Shown piece by piece: positions 7,535 to 15,364 of a stretch of 49,393 nucleotides of DNA. Under the pieces are notes generated by a model. That model saw only the letters and a program-made list of their open reading frames with translations. It was not told the DNA's origin and made no database searches. The DNA is from an uncultured Collinsella sp. (GTDB lineage Bacteria; Actinomycetota; Coriobacteriia; Coriobacteriales; Coriobacteriaceae), in contig CABUCA010000006.1 in assembly GCA_902489965.1 (NCBI GenBank), positions 1 to 49,393 of the forward strand, in the 5' to 3' direction. A program made the position numbers and the translations under genes. The first letter of the stretch is position 1; each line of letters begins with the position of its first letter.

Positions 7535-9287
7535 GGTCTAGGTATCCTCTCACGTCTGCTTCGTAGTCCTCGATAATCTGCGGCCCTGCCGCGCTAAATT
7601 CAATTACGGTGTCGCCCACCAGGTCAAAGAGCGCCTCGTTGATGCTGTCGACGAGCATGTCCTCGCTCTGCCCCGATTGCACTACCGCCGATTCCGCCTG
7701 TACTGCGTTGTGCTCGAGCAGCGCGCGGAGATAGGCGTCTGCGGCAGGCGTGAGTTCGTTCGTGGCGTCAGCGGGCGCAACAGCTGCGAACGCGGGCGTC
7801 GGCGCGAGAAGCGGTGCCACGACACCAAACTGTTCGGTGGATATGGTTGGCTCGTCGGTCTCGTCCTGCCGAATGGGTGCCGCGACCGCCTCGACAATCG
7901 CGTCGGCTACGGGCTCGGCTTCCGGTTGCCCTGAGTCCGCTGCCTCGGCTTCCACAGGTGCGCCGTCCTCGCGCTCTTCGTCGATTAAAAGTGCTTCGCG
8001 CGTTTGCGCAGCGGCGCTCCGAATGTGCCCCAGCTGAGTCAGGTCGATATCGATCTTGACGGGCTGGTGTACGGCGTCCCACGAAAGCCATGCCACAATC
8101 TCGTCATCGATAATCTTGGCCATATATTTGGGGACCTTTTCTTCCTTAAGGGGATGGGCGGGGTCCAGCGCCAGGCGCAGGCGTTGGTCGCAGGCGCGCA
8201 TCATTTCACCGAGCTTGCTGCTCTTTTGCCTACTACCATGGATACGCATACATTCCCAAAAGCCGTTTTGGCAACGGTAGATGTGGATGGGATCCAGGCG
8301 GTATTCGCAGTCCTCGTGGCGCTCGGGCGCAAAGAATACGGCCGAGGCAAACATGGTGTAGGGCATGGCCGTCTCCTCCCCAAACAAGCTCGCTACGATG
8401 CCGGTCTTTCGGTGCGTGTTATAGTAGCGCGCCATGCGGACATACACGGCGCATGCCACGTGGCGCAGATCGCGGTGGTGGCTGCGGTCAAGCCGCGAGT
8501 TACTTAGGTTGTACGTGGAGAGGGCGTTGATGGCGGCCATGAGTCGCTCCTCGCGCACCTCATCGGGCGGAAGGGGGAGCGTGGGCTCGGAGGTTTTGCG
8601 ACGTTTGGGGGTCTGGTCGGACGGTGCCGGTGCCGGTACAAGGTCTCGTGCCGCGCGCCGCAGCTCGATAAGGGCGTTATCGAACATGACGGTTTTAGAG
8701 TCGCGGAGCAGCTTGGGGTCGAGCCCATGGAATACGGCGTAATCCTGCAACCACACGCGTGCAAACCGATCAATGCCGGGCTCGAAGGCGCGATAGACAT
8801 CCCAAAAGGCCTTGATCTTGTTAAAACCGTCGAACGGGTCATCTACGCCAATGCCGCAAATCAGCTCATAGAGATACAGAAAGGCAAAGGACGTAGACGT
8901 TTCCTCGACGGTTCCGCGGCGCACTTGGGCACGCCAGGTAAAGTAGCCGCGCAGCTGCCGGTCGCTCATGGCGTTGTAGGTGGGAAAGTACGACTTAAAG
9001 GTGCCGTTGTAGGGACAGTCGTCCTCAAAGTCGGCCATCAGCAGGCCCTGGCGGTAAAAAAGCTCGGCTTCCGAAAGCCAGCGGCCCGCACCGCCCTTGG
9101 GGTCATCCTGCCAGCGCGATATCTCGCGCATTTTACGGTACTGGTCGGGGAGGAAATTCTGCATCTGTCGGCCGGTTTTGAGAATCGGCTCGTCTGCGTA
9201 GACTTCATGTGAGAAGCGGGCAGACTGATGGGTCCGGGCCTCGGCCATAATGCGCTCGATGAGCATCTTGATGTCCTGGTCGGCCAC
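7527..9287 (-). CDS. TerB-N / TerB-C domain protein, first gene of the helicase-ATPase operon
   Basis: A 586-residue protein starting at GTG 9287 behind a strong site (AGAGGAGGAG). The TerB-N domain is recognisable at about residues 55-210: the core YFPTYNAMSDRQLRGYF is at 100-116, followed by the WRAQVRRG segment and LYLYELICGIG (137-147). The middle is a charged linker, then a long Ala/Glu-rich low-complexity stretch (about 420-510). The last ~65 residues (DSINEALFDLVGDTVIEF and following) match the tail of TerB-C. TerB-N/TerB-C proteins have been described in Ter-linked systems with predicted DNA-processing roles. Here it leads a three-gene operon with a BrxD-like ATPase and an Lhr-type helicase. 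No metal-resistance genes are adjacent. The exact molecular role is unknown. Confidence 0.82.
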   Translation of the reverse strand: MADQDIKMLIERIMAEARTHQSARFSHEVYADEPILKTGRQMQNFLPDQYRKMREISRWQDDPKGGAGRWLSEAELFYRQGLLMADFEDDCPYNGTFKSYFPTYNAMSDRQLRGYFTWRAQVRRGTVEETSTSFAFLYLYELICGIGVDDPFDGFNKIKAFWDVYRAFEPGIDRFARVWLQDYAVFHGLDPKLLRDSKTVMFDNALIELRRAARDLVPAPAPSDQTPKRRKTSEPTLPLPPDEVREERLMAAINALSTYNLSNSRLDRSHHRDLRHVACAVYVRMARYYNTHRKTGIVASLFGEETAMPYTMFASAVFFAPERHEDCEYRLDPIHIYRCQNGFWECMRIHGSRQKSSKLGEMMRACDQRLRLALDPAHPLKEEKVPKYMAKIIDDEIVAWLSWDAVHQPVKIDIDLTQLGHIRSAAAQTREALLIDEEREDGAPVEAEAADSGQPEAEPVADAIVEAVAAPIRQDETDEPTISTEQFGVVAPLLAPTPAFAAVAPADATNELTPAADAYLRALLEHNAVQAESAVVQSGQSEDMLVDSINEALFDLVGDTVIEFSAAGPQIIEDYEADVRGYLDHE

Positions 9288-9323
9288 CGCTCCTCCTCTC
9301 GAACGCAGCTACGGTGACCTCAT

Positions 9324-9329
9324 ATCATA
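9324..9329 (-). promoter_or_regulatory. Candidate extended -10 promoter of the TerB operon
   Basis: On the minus strand TGC-TATGAT forms an extended -10 element 37 bp upstream of the GTG start of the TerB gene. The -35 region (CGAACA at 17 bp) is weak, as is common with extended -10 promoters. Short inverted arms (aacgcagc 9302-9309 and gctgcgtt 9360-9367) flank it and might be an operator. Confidence 0.45.
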
Positions 9330-9374
9330 GCACAGCATCAAACAGGTGTTCGAGATACCGCTGCGTTGATAGAT

Positions 9375-10091
9375 TTAGAACAGGAGGGCGTAGATGACGG
9401 CGATGACGACGGAGGGGAGCATATTGGCCGTGCGGAAGGTCTGAGGACGGATGAGGTTGACGCCGACGCAGAAGATGAGCATGGAGCCTACGAGCGAAAG
9501 GCTGTTGAGGGCTGCTGTGGTCATGATGGGGGAGAGCGCGCCGGCAAACAACGTGATCGTCCCCTGGAACACGGCTACGGGCAGGGCCGAGAAGATGCAG
9601 CCGCGTCCGAGCGACGCCGTCATGGTGCAGACGATGATGCAGTCCAGTGCGCCCTTGAGGGCAAGCGTTGACCAGTCGCCGAGCAGGCCGTCCTGGATCG
9701 ATCCCACAATTGCCATGGCGCCGATACACACGGTGAGTGAAGTCGAGACAAAAGCGTTGGTGAACTCGTTATCGCCCTCACTGCCGGTCTTGCGCTTGAG
9801 CCATTCGCCAAGGTTCTCGATGGCGGCTTCCAAGTTGACGGCCTCGCCGATGAGCGAGCCGAGGGCGAACGAGACGATGAGCATGGTGGTACCGGTGGTC
9901 GCTAGTGCCTTTCCATCGATGATGAGCATCTTTTGCATGGTGCCGCCAAGGCCGATAAACAGGACGCACAGCCCCGATGCTTTCATGAGCGTGTCTTGGA
10001 TGCGCGGTGTAATGAAGCGACCGCCCGCTAATCCCAAAAGACCGCCCGCAATCAAAAGCACAACGTTGATGATTGTTCCCAAGCCCGGCAT
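9375..10091 (-). CDS. DUF554 family membrane protein
   Basis: A 238-residue, strongly hydrophobic protein with about seven predicted membrane segments. I chose the ATG at 10091, preceded by GGAGGG, rather than the longer frame from 10160, because MPGLGTIINVV begins directly with the first conserved segment. Typical DUF554 (YdfK/YqgA-like) landmarks are NVVLLIAGGLLG, LIGEAVNLE and GDNEFTNAFVSTSLTVCIGAMAI. Family members are uncharacterised integral membrane proteins. It stands between the TerB operon and the secreted-protein cluster, on the same strand; 87 bp separate its stop from the TerB gene. Confidence 0.87.
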   Translation of the reverse strand: MPGLGTIINVVLLIAGGLLGLAGGRFITPRIQDTLMKASGLCVLFIGLGGTMQKMLIIDGKALATTGTTMLIVSFALGSLIGEAVNLEAAIENLGEWLKRKTGSEGDNEFTNAFVSTSLTVCIGAMAIVGSIQDGLLGDWSTLALKGALDCIIVCTMTASLGRGCIFSALPVAVFQGTITLFAGALSPIMTTAALNSLSLVGSMLIFCVGVNLIRPQTFRTANMLPSVVIAVIYALLF

Positions 10092-10209
10092 GAGCCCTCC
10101 CGTATTGATGCCAACGTGGCAATCGTAGCAGAGTGGAATGCGAGGTACATCGCGACTCATCTAATACGTTATATAAGTGGCATTAGCAACGACGCGCAGC
10201 ATTTAAGCC

Positions 10210-11640
10210 TCAGGTGCTTGTCGGGACATAGGGATAGTATTCAAAGCGCAGTGTCATAAGCCGCTGTGGGGATTCAATAGCCGCGGCAATGATATTGGCA
10301 TCGCGGGCACGATCAAACCCTTCGAGTTCGATCTGATACGAGACGTCTTGCATAATGTCCAGACGCCGCCAGGCTAGGAGTGTGTCACCATCGAATTCCA
10401 AGGTCTTGCCTCCGTCTGGAGCAACGGCGTATAAACGCAGCTTGGCGGTGGTTGCAGGGTCGACAACCGTGACCTTTTTAATTTCGTTTCGAGTATTCTT
10501 GGCGCCCAACAAGGTGAGCAGTGTTGGGGCCACGACCTCGCCCGATGGCAAAAAGACGACTTCGATGGATTCAGGAAATGCGATGATAGCCGACTTGCGG
10601 ACGGGCTGATTGGCGGCGGCAACTTCGATGTTCGCAGCGTCGATGACCTCCGTGTGGTCGAGCGCGGCAAGCACGCAGCAGTTACCTTCATCGATCTCTT
10701 GAGGATCAGCAAGCCCCAGACTGTCCGCGAGCTCGGGATCGTTTAGATCGGTAGCGGGCTCATTCGGTGCTTCGAAAGAAGCTGGGACGCTGTTTGTCGG
10801 CGACGGCGTGTCGCCCGCACCTGCTTCTTTGTCCGCACTCTCTTCTTGTATGGTTGCGTTGATGGGTTCGTCGTTTGGGGGGAGCGTCTTGGCGTCAAGC
10901 GCGGAGGGGAGAATTCCGATGGCTCCGGATCCGTTCCACTCCATTTCGAGAAGCGCCGGGTCGGCAAGAATGCGTTGCCTGCTTTGCGCGTGGGAATCGA
11001 TTTCAATAGGGCCTGCCTCTATCCCTCGTGTAAGGCTGAGTGATCCGGCTGGCTTCTCGAAATGAGCGTCTGAGTCTTTGGTACTGACGGCGTAGAACAG
11101 CAGGGACGCTTCTCCCGCCGCGATGGCATCGGTGCCGGCTTTGGTCAGCCGCAACGATGCCGTGAATGAGAGGGTGGGCTGTGCATCGTCTGCATTCGCG
11201 GCGGCGCAGCCCAGACATATACCGCCTCCTTTCTCGAAAAACGTACCGTCGAAGGCGACCTTCGCTCCGTTCGCCGAGTCATCGACCGAAGCGATGTCGA
11301 TGCGCAGCTCTAAATTGCATGGATCGCCATCTGCATCGAGCACAACCGAGCGCCACGTGCAGACGGCGCACCCCGCCTGGGAGCCGTTTGCCTTGTTCGA
11401 ACGATTGATATCCACGACTATCGAGCCGTCCGTATTACGACGAAGGCATCCCGAGGTCGAGATTGCGGCCTGTGCGATCGAAAAACGCTTGCACGCAATG
11501 GCGCTCGACGGATTTGGTGCGGAACTTAGGGCTGCTGGTAAGGAGTCTGCCATGACGGGAGTCGCCCAAGCGGCGACAGGCGTTCCGGTTGCGAGCGCGC
11601 CGCAGAGTGCGACGACGGGCAAAAGGTTCTTCGATGCCAT
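10210..11640 (-). CDS. Large secreted protein of unknown function
   Basis: A 476-residue protein with a signal peptide (about residues 1-32, ending near AWATPVMA). Six or more cysteines lie in the first ~145 residues, some in close pairs (CAVC, CLGC), consistent with disulfides outside the cell. An acidic, Pro/Ser/Glu-rich linker spans about 255-310. The C-terminal ~150 residues look like beta-rich domains; one stretch (IEVVFLPSGEVVAPTLL, then EIKKVTVVD) resembles the VIPFVAKADGTLQGPS region of the secreted 199-residue neighbour, suggesting a shared fold. It has no LPXTG-like motif or C-terminal membrane helix, so it is either released or held by partners. It is the last gene of a five-gene minus-strand cluster of surface proteins. 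I do not recognise a named family. Confidence 0.75.
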   Translation of the reverse strand: MASKNLLPVVALCGALATGTPVAAWATPVMADSLPAALSSAPNPSSAIACKRFSIAQAAISTSGCLRRNTDGSIVVDINRSNKANGSQAGCAVCTWRSVVLDADGDPCNLELRIDIASVDDSANGAKVAFDGTFFEKGGGICLGCAAANADDAQPTLSFTASLRLTKAGTDAIAAGEASLLFYAVSTKDSDAHFEKPAGSLSLTRGIEAGPIEIDSHAQSRQRILADPALLEMEWNGSGAIGILPSALDAKTLPPNDEPINATIQEESADKEAGAGDTPSPTNSVPASFEAPNEPATDLNDPELADSLGLADPQEIDEGNCCVLAALDHTEVIDAANIEVAAANQPVRKSAIIAFPESIEVVFLPSGEVVAPTLLTLLGAKNTRNEIKKVTVVDPATTAKLRLYAVAPDGGKTLEFDGDTLLAWRRLDIMQDVSYQIELEGFDRARDANIIAAAIESPQRLMTLRFEYYPYVPTST

Positions 11641-11658
11641 GGGGTCTCCTTAACTAAT

Positions 11659-11940
11659 TTAGTGCGGCCTGTCCGTGTTTTGTTTCTGGCTGCGTTTGAT
11701 GTGCAGACCGAGGCCGGCGGTTCCCGCGCCTGCTGCTGTGGCGCCTGCTGCCAAGAGCCATCGTCTGTCGCCTGTCTGCGCCAGCGGTTCCTCGCGGTCG
11801 CCGCGGTCGAGCTCCGAGAGGTCGACCGTCACTTGCGTGGCGGCCTGCGCCTGTTCTTGCTGGGCAAAGGCCATGGCTGGCCCAAACGCTAGGATGCTGA
11901 CGGCGGCGGCCAGGGCGACGGCCTTATGCCGTGTGCGCAC
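11659..11940 (-). CDS. Small sortase-anchored surface protein (LAQTG motif)
   Basis: A very small secreted protein, 93 residues from GTG 11940 (103 from TTG 11970). After a signal peptide ending near AMAFAQ come about 25 polar residues, then LAQTGD, a hydrophobic helix of Ala/Gly/Leu, and a basic tail (HIKRSQK). That is a complete cell-wall sorting signal; LAXTG is the variant associated with class E sortases in high-GC Gram-positives. The mature exposed part is only about 30 residues, too short for a normal adhesin domain, so it may be a minor subunit, a cap or a carrier. It overlaps the upstream secreted gene by 17 bp, suggesting translational coupling. No sortase gene is in the window. The start codon is uncertain because neither candidate has a strong ribosome site. 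Confidence 0.72.
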   Translation of the reverse strand: MRTRHKAVALAAAVSILAFGPAMAFAQQEQAQAATQVTVDLSELDRGDREEPLAQTGDRRWLLAAGATAAGAGTAGLGLHIKRSQKQNTDRPH

Positions 11941-12523
11941 CGGGCTCGACCGTCCAGGTAATCGTTGCAACCTGATCGCCTTCGCCGGTTACGCGGAAGA
12001 TGTCGCGCGTGACGCGGGCGACGTTTCCGCTTGTCTTGAGCTTAATTTTGTCCGTGCCGCCGGCAATGCCCTGGTAGCCCATGTCGAAGGCTGCATTCTT
12101 GGAAAGATCGAGGCCCGTTCCTTGCATTGCGGCGCTGGCGTTCTGGAGTGCGCCGTCGGGGCCGACCTTAAAGTCGATGGAGTTCTGCGCGGTTCCGGCC
12201 TTGGCGTCGGCGGCAATGGTCCAGGTGTTCATGGCGTCGATCTTCATGTTGGTGACATGGATGCCGTAGGCCGAATGATTGTCGATGGTGGTCGCGTCTT
12301 CTGAGGGGCCCTGAAGCGTGCCGTCGGCCTTGGCGACGAAGGGAATAACCGTCGGAACTTTGAACTCAACGTTGTCGATCTCGGTCCTGACCATTACTTT
12401 CGTGGTTCCAACGCGCCCGGCTGCCATAGCTGGCGTCGGGGCGGCGCCCATTGCGAGCGCGAGCGCGAGCCCTGCGCCCACGACGAGCGCTCTGGCTCCG
12501 TTCATGTTCCTGGTGATGTCCAT
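11924..12523 (-). CDS. Secreted beta-rich surface protein, pilin/WxL-like in appearance
   Basis: A 199-residue protein from ATG 12523 behind AAAGGAACG. The signal peptide (residues 1-35) ends at TPAMAAG. The mature part contains VPTVIPFVAKADGTLQGPS, then NHSAYGIHVTNMKID, WTIAAD, LKTSGNVARVT and ITWTVEP. I have the impression this pattern recurs in small secreted proteins of gut Gram-positives that resemble WxL-type cell-surface domains; this is from memory and not verified. No sorting signal is present in the protein itself, but the next gene encodes an LAQTG protein, so the two could form a surface complex. It lies in a cluster with a membrane-anchored 169-residue protein upstream. Confidence 0.72.
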   Translation of the reverse strand: MDITRNMNGARALVVGAGLALALAMGAAPTPAMAAGRVGTTKVMVRTEIDNVEFKVPTVIPFVAKADGTLQGPSEDATTIDNHSAYGIHVTNMKIDAMNTWTIAADAKAGTAQNSIDFKVGPDGALQNASAAMQGTGLDLSKNAAFDMGYQGIAGGTDKIKLKTSGNVARVTRDIFRVTGEGDQVATITWTVEPGAHTA

Positions 12524-12612
12524 GGTCGTTCCTTTCTATTCGCCGCGGGCCGTCCCCGCGATGATTGGACGAATGCTGGTGAATTGCGTGCGGTGCCGCG
12601 TCGGCCGGAAAG

Positions 12613-13122
12613 CTAGTTCTCGGCTTGCTCAACCCGTACCTTGACACGTGTCGGATTGCCGTGGCTGTCGAGGGTCTTTGCATCGAGTGCCTGGATCTCG
12701 ATGTACGCCTCGCCTTCTTTGATGTCGCCGGCGGGGCACGTCTCGATTGTCTTGCCGGTCTCGACCACACCGGATTCGTACATGGTCTCGTCGTTTTGGA
12801 TGACGCGGAATCGCTGGGGAAATTTATTGTCTTGGACGTTTTGCACGTTGACGCGCAGCTTGCCGTCCTCCTGCAGCTGAGCGACCGGCGCGACCGAAAT
12901 CGTCATCATGTTGTCGCGGACGATGGCGTCGAGCTCATCTTGGATTTCCTGGCGCGTTTTGCCCTCGGCCGTCGTAACCGAAGCGCCCGCCTCGGGTACG
13001 GGCTGCGACTGCCAAACGTATAGTCCTACGGCGACAAGGGCACAGACGATGGCCAAGCAGGCAACGATGAGCTTCTTGCGACGACCCAGGCCTGCAAAGT
13101 GGGGCGGCTTCTTCGCGCTCAT
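12613..13122 (-). CDS. Membrane-anchored extracytoplasmic protein of unknown function
   Basis: A 169-residue protein starting at ATG 13122, whose ATGA overlaps the stop of the upstream 98-residue gene. A basic N-terminus (GLGRRKK) is followed by one membrane helix (about 19-40) and a polar outer domain of about 125 residues (TISVAPVAQLQEDGKLRV, VVETGKTIETCPAG, GEAYIEIQALD), predicted beta-rich. Topology is cytoplasm-in, N-terminal anchor. A single cysteine lies in the outer domain. It is part of the surface cluster and is followed 89 bp later by the secreted 199-residue protein. I do not recognise a named family. Confidence 0.72.
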   Translation of the reverse strand: MSAKKPPHFAGLGRRKKLIVACLAIVCALVAVGLYVWQSQPVPEAGASVTTAEGKTRQEIQDELDAIVRDNMMTISVAPVAQLQEDGKLRVNVQNVQDNKFPQRFRVIQNDETMYESGVVETGKTIETCPAGDIKEGEAYIEIQALDAKTLDSHGNPTRVKVRVEQAEN

Positions 13123-13415
13123 GCGGCATCCTTGGCGGTATAGACGCGCGCAAAGGTGGACGGGTCCGCTCCAAAGAGCATGTGAAGCATCAGACGGCGC
13201 GAGTAGACAAGCTCGTCGAAGTCGGGAGGGAGCTCGATGTCGTGGATATGCGCGATGTGGTGGGCGAGCGCCGAGAACGACTCGGGGTCGCAGATCACAT
13301 CGGTGGTAACGTGGTAGACCGTCGTATCGGGGAATGCCTCTTCGTCGAAAGGCAGGAGATGGGGATCGTCGTCGACTTCGATGGCGATGCCGTACTGGGG
13401 CCAGTAATATGCCAT
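13119..13415 (-). CDS. 98-residue protein of unknown function, faintly nuclease-like
   Basis: A short acidic protein behind GGGAGG, four bases overlapping the next gene (ATGA). The segment YWPQYGIAIEVDDDPH, followed by VYHVTTDVICDPESF and a helical stretch, is faintly like the C-terminal part of DUF559/Vsr-type endonuclease folds (IEVDG-H, then V-R-F-T-DV--DP). If so, the catalytic core would be incomplete. This resemblance is by eye only. The protein has no signal peptide, unlike the four genes after it, so it could be a cytosolic regulator or simply co-transcribed. Confidence 0.6.
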   Translation of the reverse strand: MAYYWPQYGIAIEVDDDPHLLPFDEEAFPDTTVYHVTTDVICDPESFSALAHHIAHIHDIELPPDFDELVYSRRLMLHMLFGADPSTFARVYTAKDAA

Positions 13416-13760
13416 GGGAACCTCCCTGCTTCTGGGCCAAAACTTCTATCGGTTTTGGCTGTCGACGCCGACCTTATCAGCCGCTACTTGACCAATTTCT
13501 GACCAAATGCTTGACGGATTGGCGTCTCCGCAGGTAAAAGGCGGCAAAAAATACTCCAACTTTTTTCGAGCGACAATCGCGCGGTCGGCGACGGCGGGGC
13601 CATATGTGTCAAAAGCATCGTCTGCCGAGGAAATCAAGCCGCTCGCCGAATTGCACGAACGTAAAAAACGCCAATTATGGAGACGGTCTCGAACACGTCG
13701 ACGAAACGATGCGGTAACATCTCCCTGCAAACACTGTAGTTAGCTAAAGGGGGAGTTCGC
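13416..13760. promoter_or_regulatory. Divergent intergenic region with repeats and possible operators
   Basis: This 345-bp gap separates the leftward surface cluster from the rightward lactate dehydrogenase operon. An 8-bp inverted repeat, gccaaaac (13436-13443) and gttttggc (13452-13459), lies 20 bp in front of the leftward start. TGACCAA occurs twice in direct orientation at 13489-13495 and 13500-13506, one helical turn apart, with a third related TTGACGGA at 13511. The remainder has two A-rich patches. I found no gene and no convincing full sigma-70 promoter. The rightward start has a strong ribosome site (AAAGGGGGAG, 13746-13755). Confidence 0.45.
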
Positions 13761-15362
13761 GTGTCTGCAATCATCAAACCCTTCACCGACGAGTTCGAAG
13801 AGTATGGCCGCGATGAATCTCGCGCATCGGGCGAGGCCTCGAGCATCTCGTTTCCGACAACGGAAAACGAGGTCCGTGCCATTTTGGAAAAGCTCCATGC
13901 CGAGCGTGTTCCGGTAACGGTTCAGGGCGCCCGAACCGGCCTTGCCGCCGGTGCCGTGCCCCACGGCGGGCATATCCTCAATACTTCCCGTATGAATCGC
14001 TACTTGGGCCTTCGCCGCGATGAACAAGGCCAATTTCTGCTGCGCGTGGAGCCGGGCGTTGTGCTCTCGGAGCTGCGCAAGCAGCTGAGCAAGAAGGTGC
14101 TGCCGACTGCTGGTTGGGACCAGGCATCGCTTGAGGCCTACGAGGAGTTCCAAGAGGCCCCGGAGCAGTTTTTTCCCACCGATCCTACCGAGGCGTCTGC
14201 CTGTCTGGGCGGCATGGCGGCATGCAACGCCTCCGGTGCCCGCAGCTACGCCTACGGCCCCATGCGCCCACATATCACGGGACTCCACGTCGCGCTGGCT
14301 GATGGCGATTTGCTTGAGCTTCAGCGCGGCGAGGCTTTTGCCCGGGGCCGCCACTTATCGCTCGTGACGGCAGCGGGCCGTACACTCGAGCTCGATCTTC
14401 CCGGCTATACCATGCCCAAGACAAAAAATGCTTCGGGCTATTTCGTTGCTGACGATATGGATGCCATCGATCTGTTTATCGGTGCGTGTGGCACAATCGG
14501 CGTCATCACCGAACTCGAGATTGCCCTGCAGGTGGCACCCGCGGTCGTTTGGGGCGTGAGCTGCTTCTTCGACAGCGAAGACAAGGCCGTGTCCTTCACC
14601 GATTCTGTGCGTCCCGTCCTGTCCCATGCGGCTGCCATCGAGTACTTCGATGCTGGCGCCCTGGATATTCTACGTCGCCAGCGCGAGCAGTCGACGGCGT
14701 TTGCCTCGCTGCCTGCACTCGACAAAGACGCCAAGGTCTGTGTCTACGTGGAGCTCGACTGCGACGACGAAGCCCAGGCGACTGAGGAGCTGTATCACTT
14801 GGGGTGGGTACTGGAGCTTGCGGGTGGCAGTGACGATGCGACATGGGTCGCGCGCACCGAGGTCGATCGCGAGTGTCAGCGATTCTTCCGCCATGCGGTG
14901 CCCGAGAGCGTCAACATGCTCATCGACGAGCGCCGCCGCATGGATCCCACCATCACCAAACTGGGTTCGGACATGTCGGTGCCCAACGCGCACTTGGCCG
15001 ATGTTATCGCCCTCTATCGCCGTACGCTGGCCGAAAGCGGGCTTGAGTCTGCCGCCTGGGGACATATCGGCAACAACCATCTGCATGTGAACATTCTGCC
15101 GCGCGATGCACAGGATTATCGCCGCGGCGGAGAACTCTTTGCCCAGTGGGCTTCCGAGGTCACGGCCATGGGCGGTGCCGTCTCCGCAGAACACGGCGTC
15201 GGCAAGATTAAGGCGGGCTTCTTGGAGACGATGTACGGTCACGAGGCCATGGTCGAGTCGGCGCGGCTCAAGCTCCAGCTCGATCCTGCCGGGCAGCTGG
15301 GTCGCGGTAACCTGTTTTCGGAGAAGCTCTTGGATGAGCTCGTCCAGAAAGGGGGCGCGTGA
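13761..15362 (+). CDS. lctD: FAD-linked 2-hydroxyacid (probably lactate) dehydrogenase
   Basis: A 533-residue flavoprotein of the GlcD/D-lactate dehydrogenase family, starting at GTG 13761. The FAD-binding (PCMH type) domain occupies about residues 25-260 and shows VTVQGARTGLAAGAVP, FFPTDPTEASACLGG, NASGARSYAYGPM and GACGTIGVITELEIAL. The C-terminal FAD-oxidase domain has HIGNNHLHVNILP and SAEHGVGKIK. It is followed directly by etfB and etfA, and this trio is the layout of the electron-bifurcating lactate dehydrogenase (LctBCD) described in Acetobacterium woodii, in which lactate oxidation with NAD+ is driven by ferredoxin oxidation. The symbol follows that system. Another 2-hydroxyacid cannot be excluded as substrate. 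Confidence 0.85.
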   Translation: MSAIIKPFTDEFEEYGRDESRASGEASSISFPTTENEVRAILEKLHAERVPVTVQGARTGLAAGAVPHGGHILNTSRMNRYLGLRRDEQGQFLLRVEPGVVLSELRKQLSKKVLPTAGWDQASLEAYEEFQEAPEQFFPTDPTEASACLGGMAACNASGARSYAYGPMRPHITGLHVALADGDLLELQRGEAFARGRHLSLVTAAGRTLELDLPGYTMPKTKNASGYFVADDMDAIDLFIGACGTIGVITELEIALQVAPAVVWGVSCFFDSEDKAVSFTDSVRPVLSHAAAIEYFDAGALDILRRQREQSTAFASLPALDKDAKVCVYVELDCDDEAQATEELYHLGWVLELAGGSDDATWVARTEVDRECQRFFRHAVPESVNMLIDERRRMDPTITKLGSDMSVPNAHLADVIALYRRTLAESGLESAAWGHIGNNHLHVNILPRDAQDYRRGGELFAQWASEVTAMGGAVSAEHGVGKIKAGFLETMYGHEAMVESARLKLQLDPAGQLGRGNLFSEKLLDELVQKGGA

Positions 15363-15364
15363 AG

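Noticed and set aside
11662..12304. Plus-strand frames over the surface cluster
   Set aside because: They lack ribosome sites and family motifs, while the minus-strand frames have signal peptides and a sorting signal.
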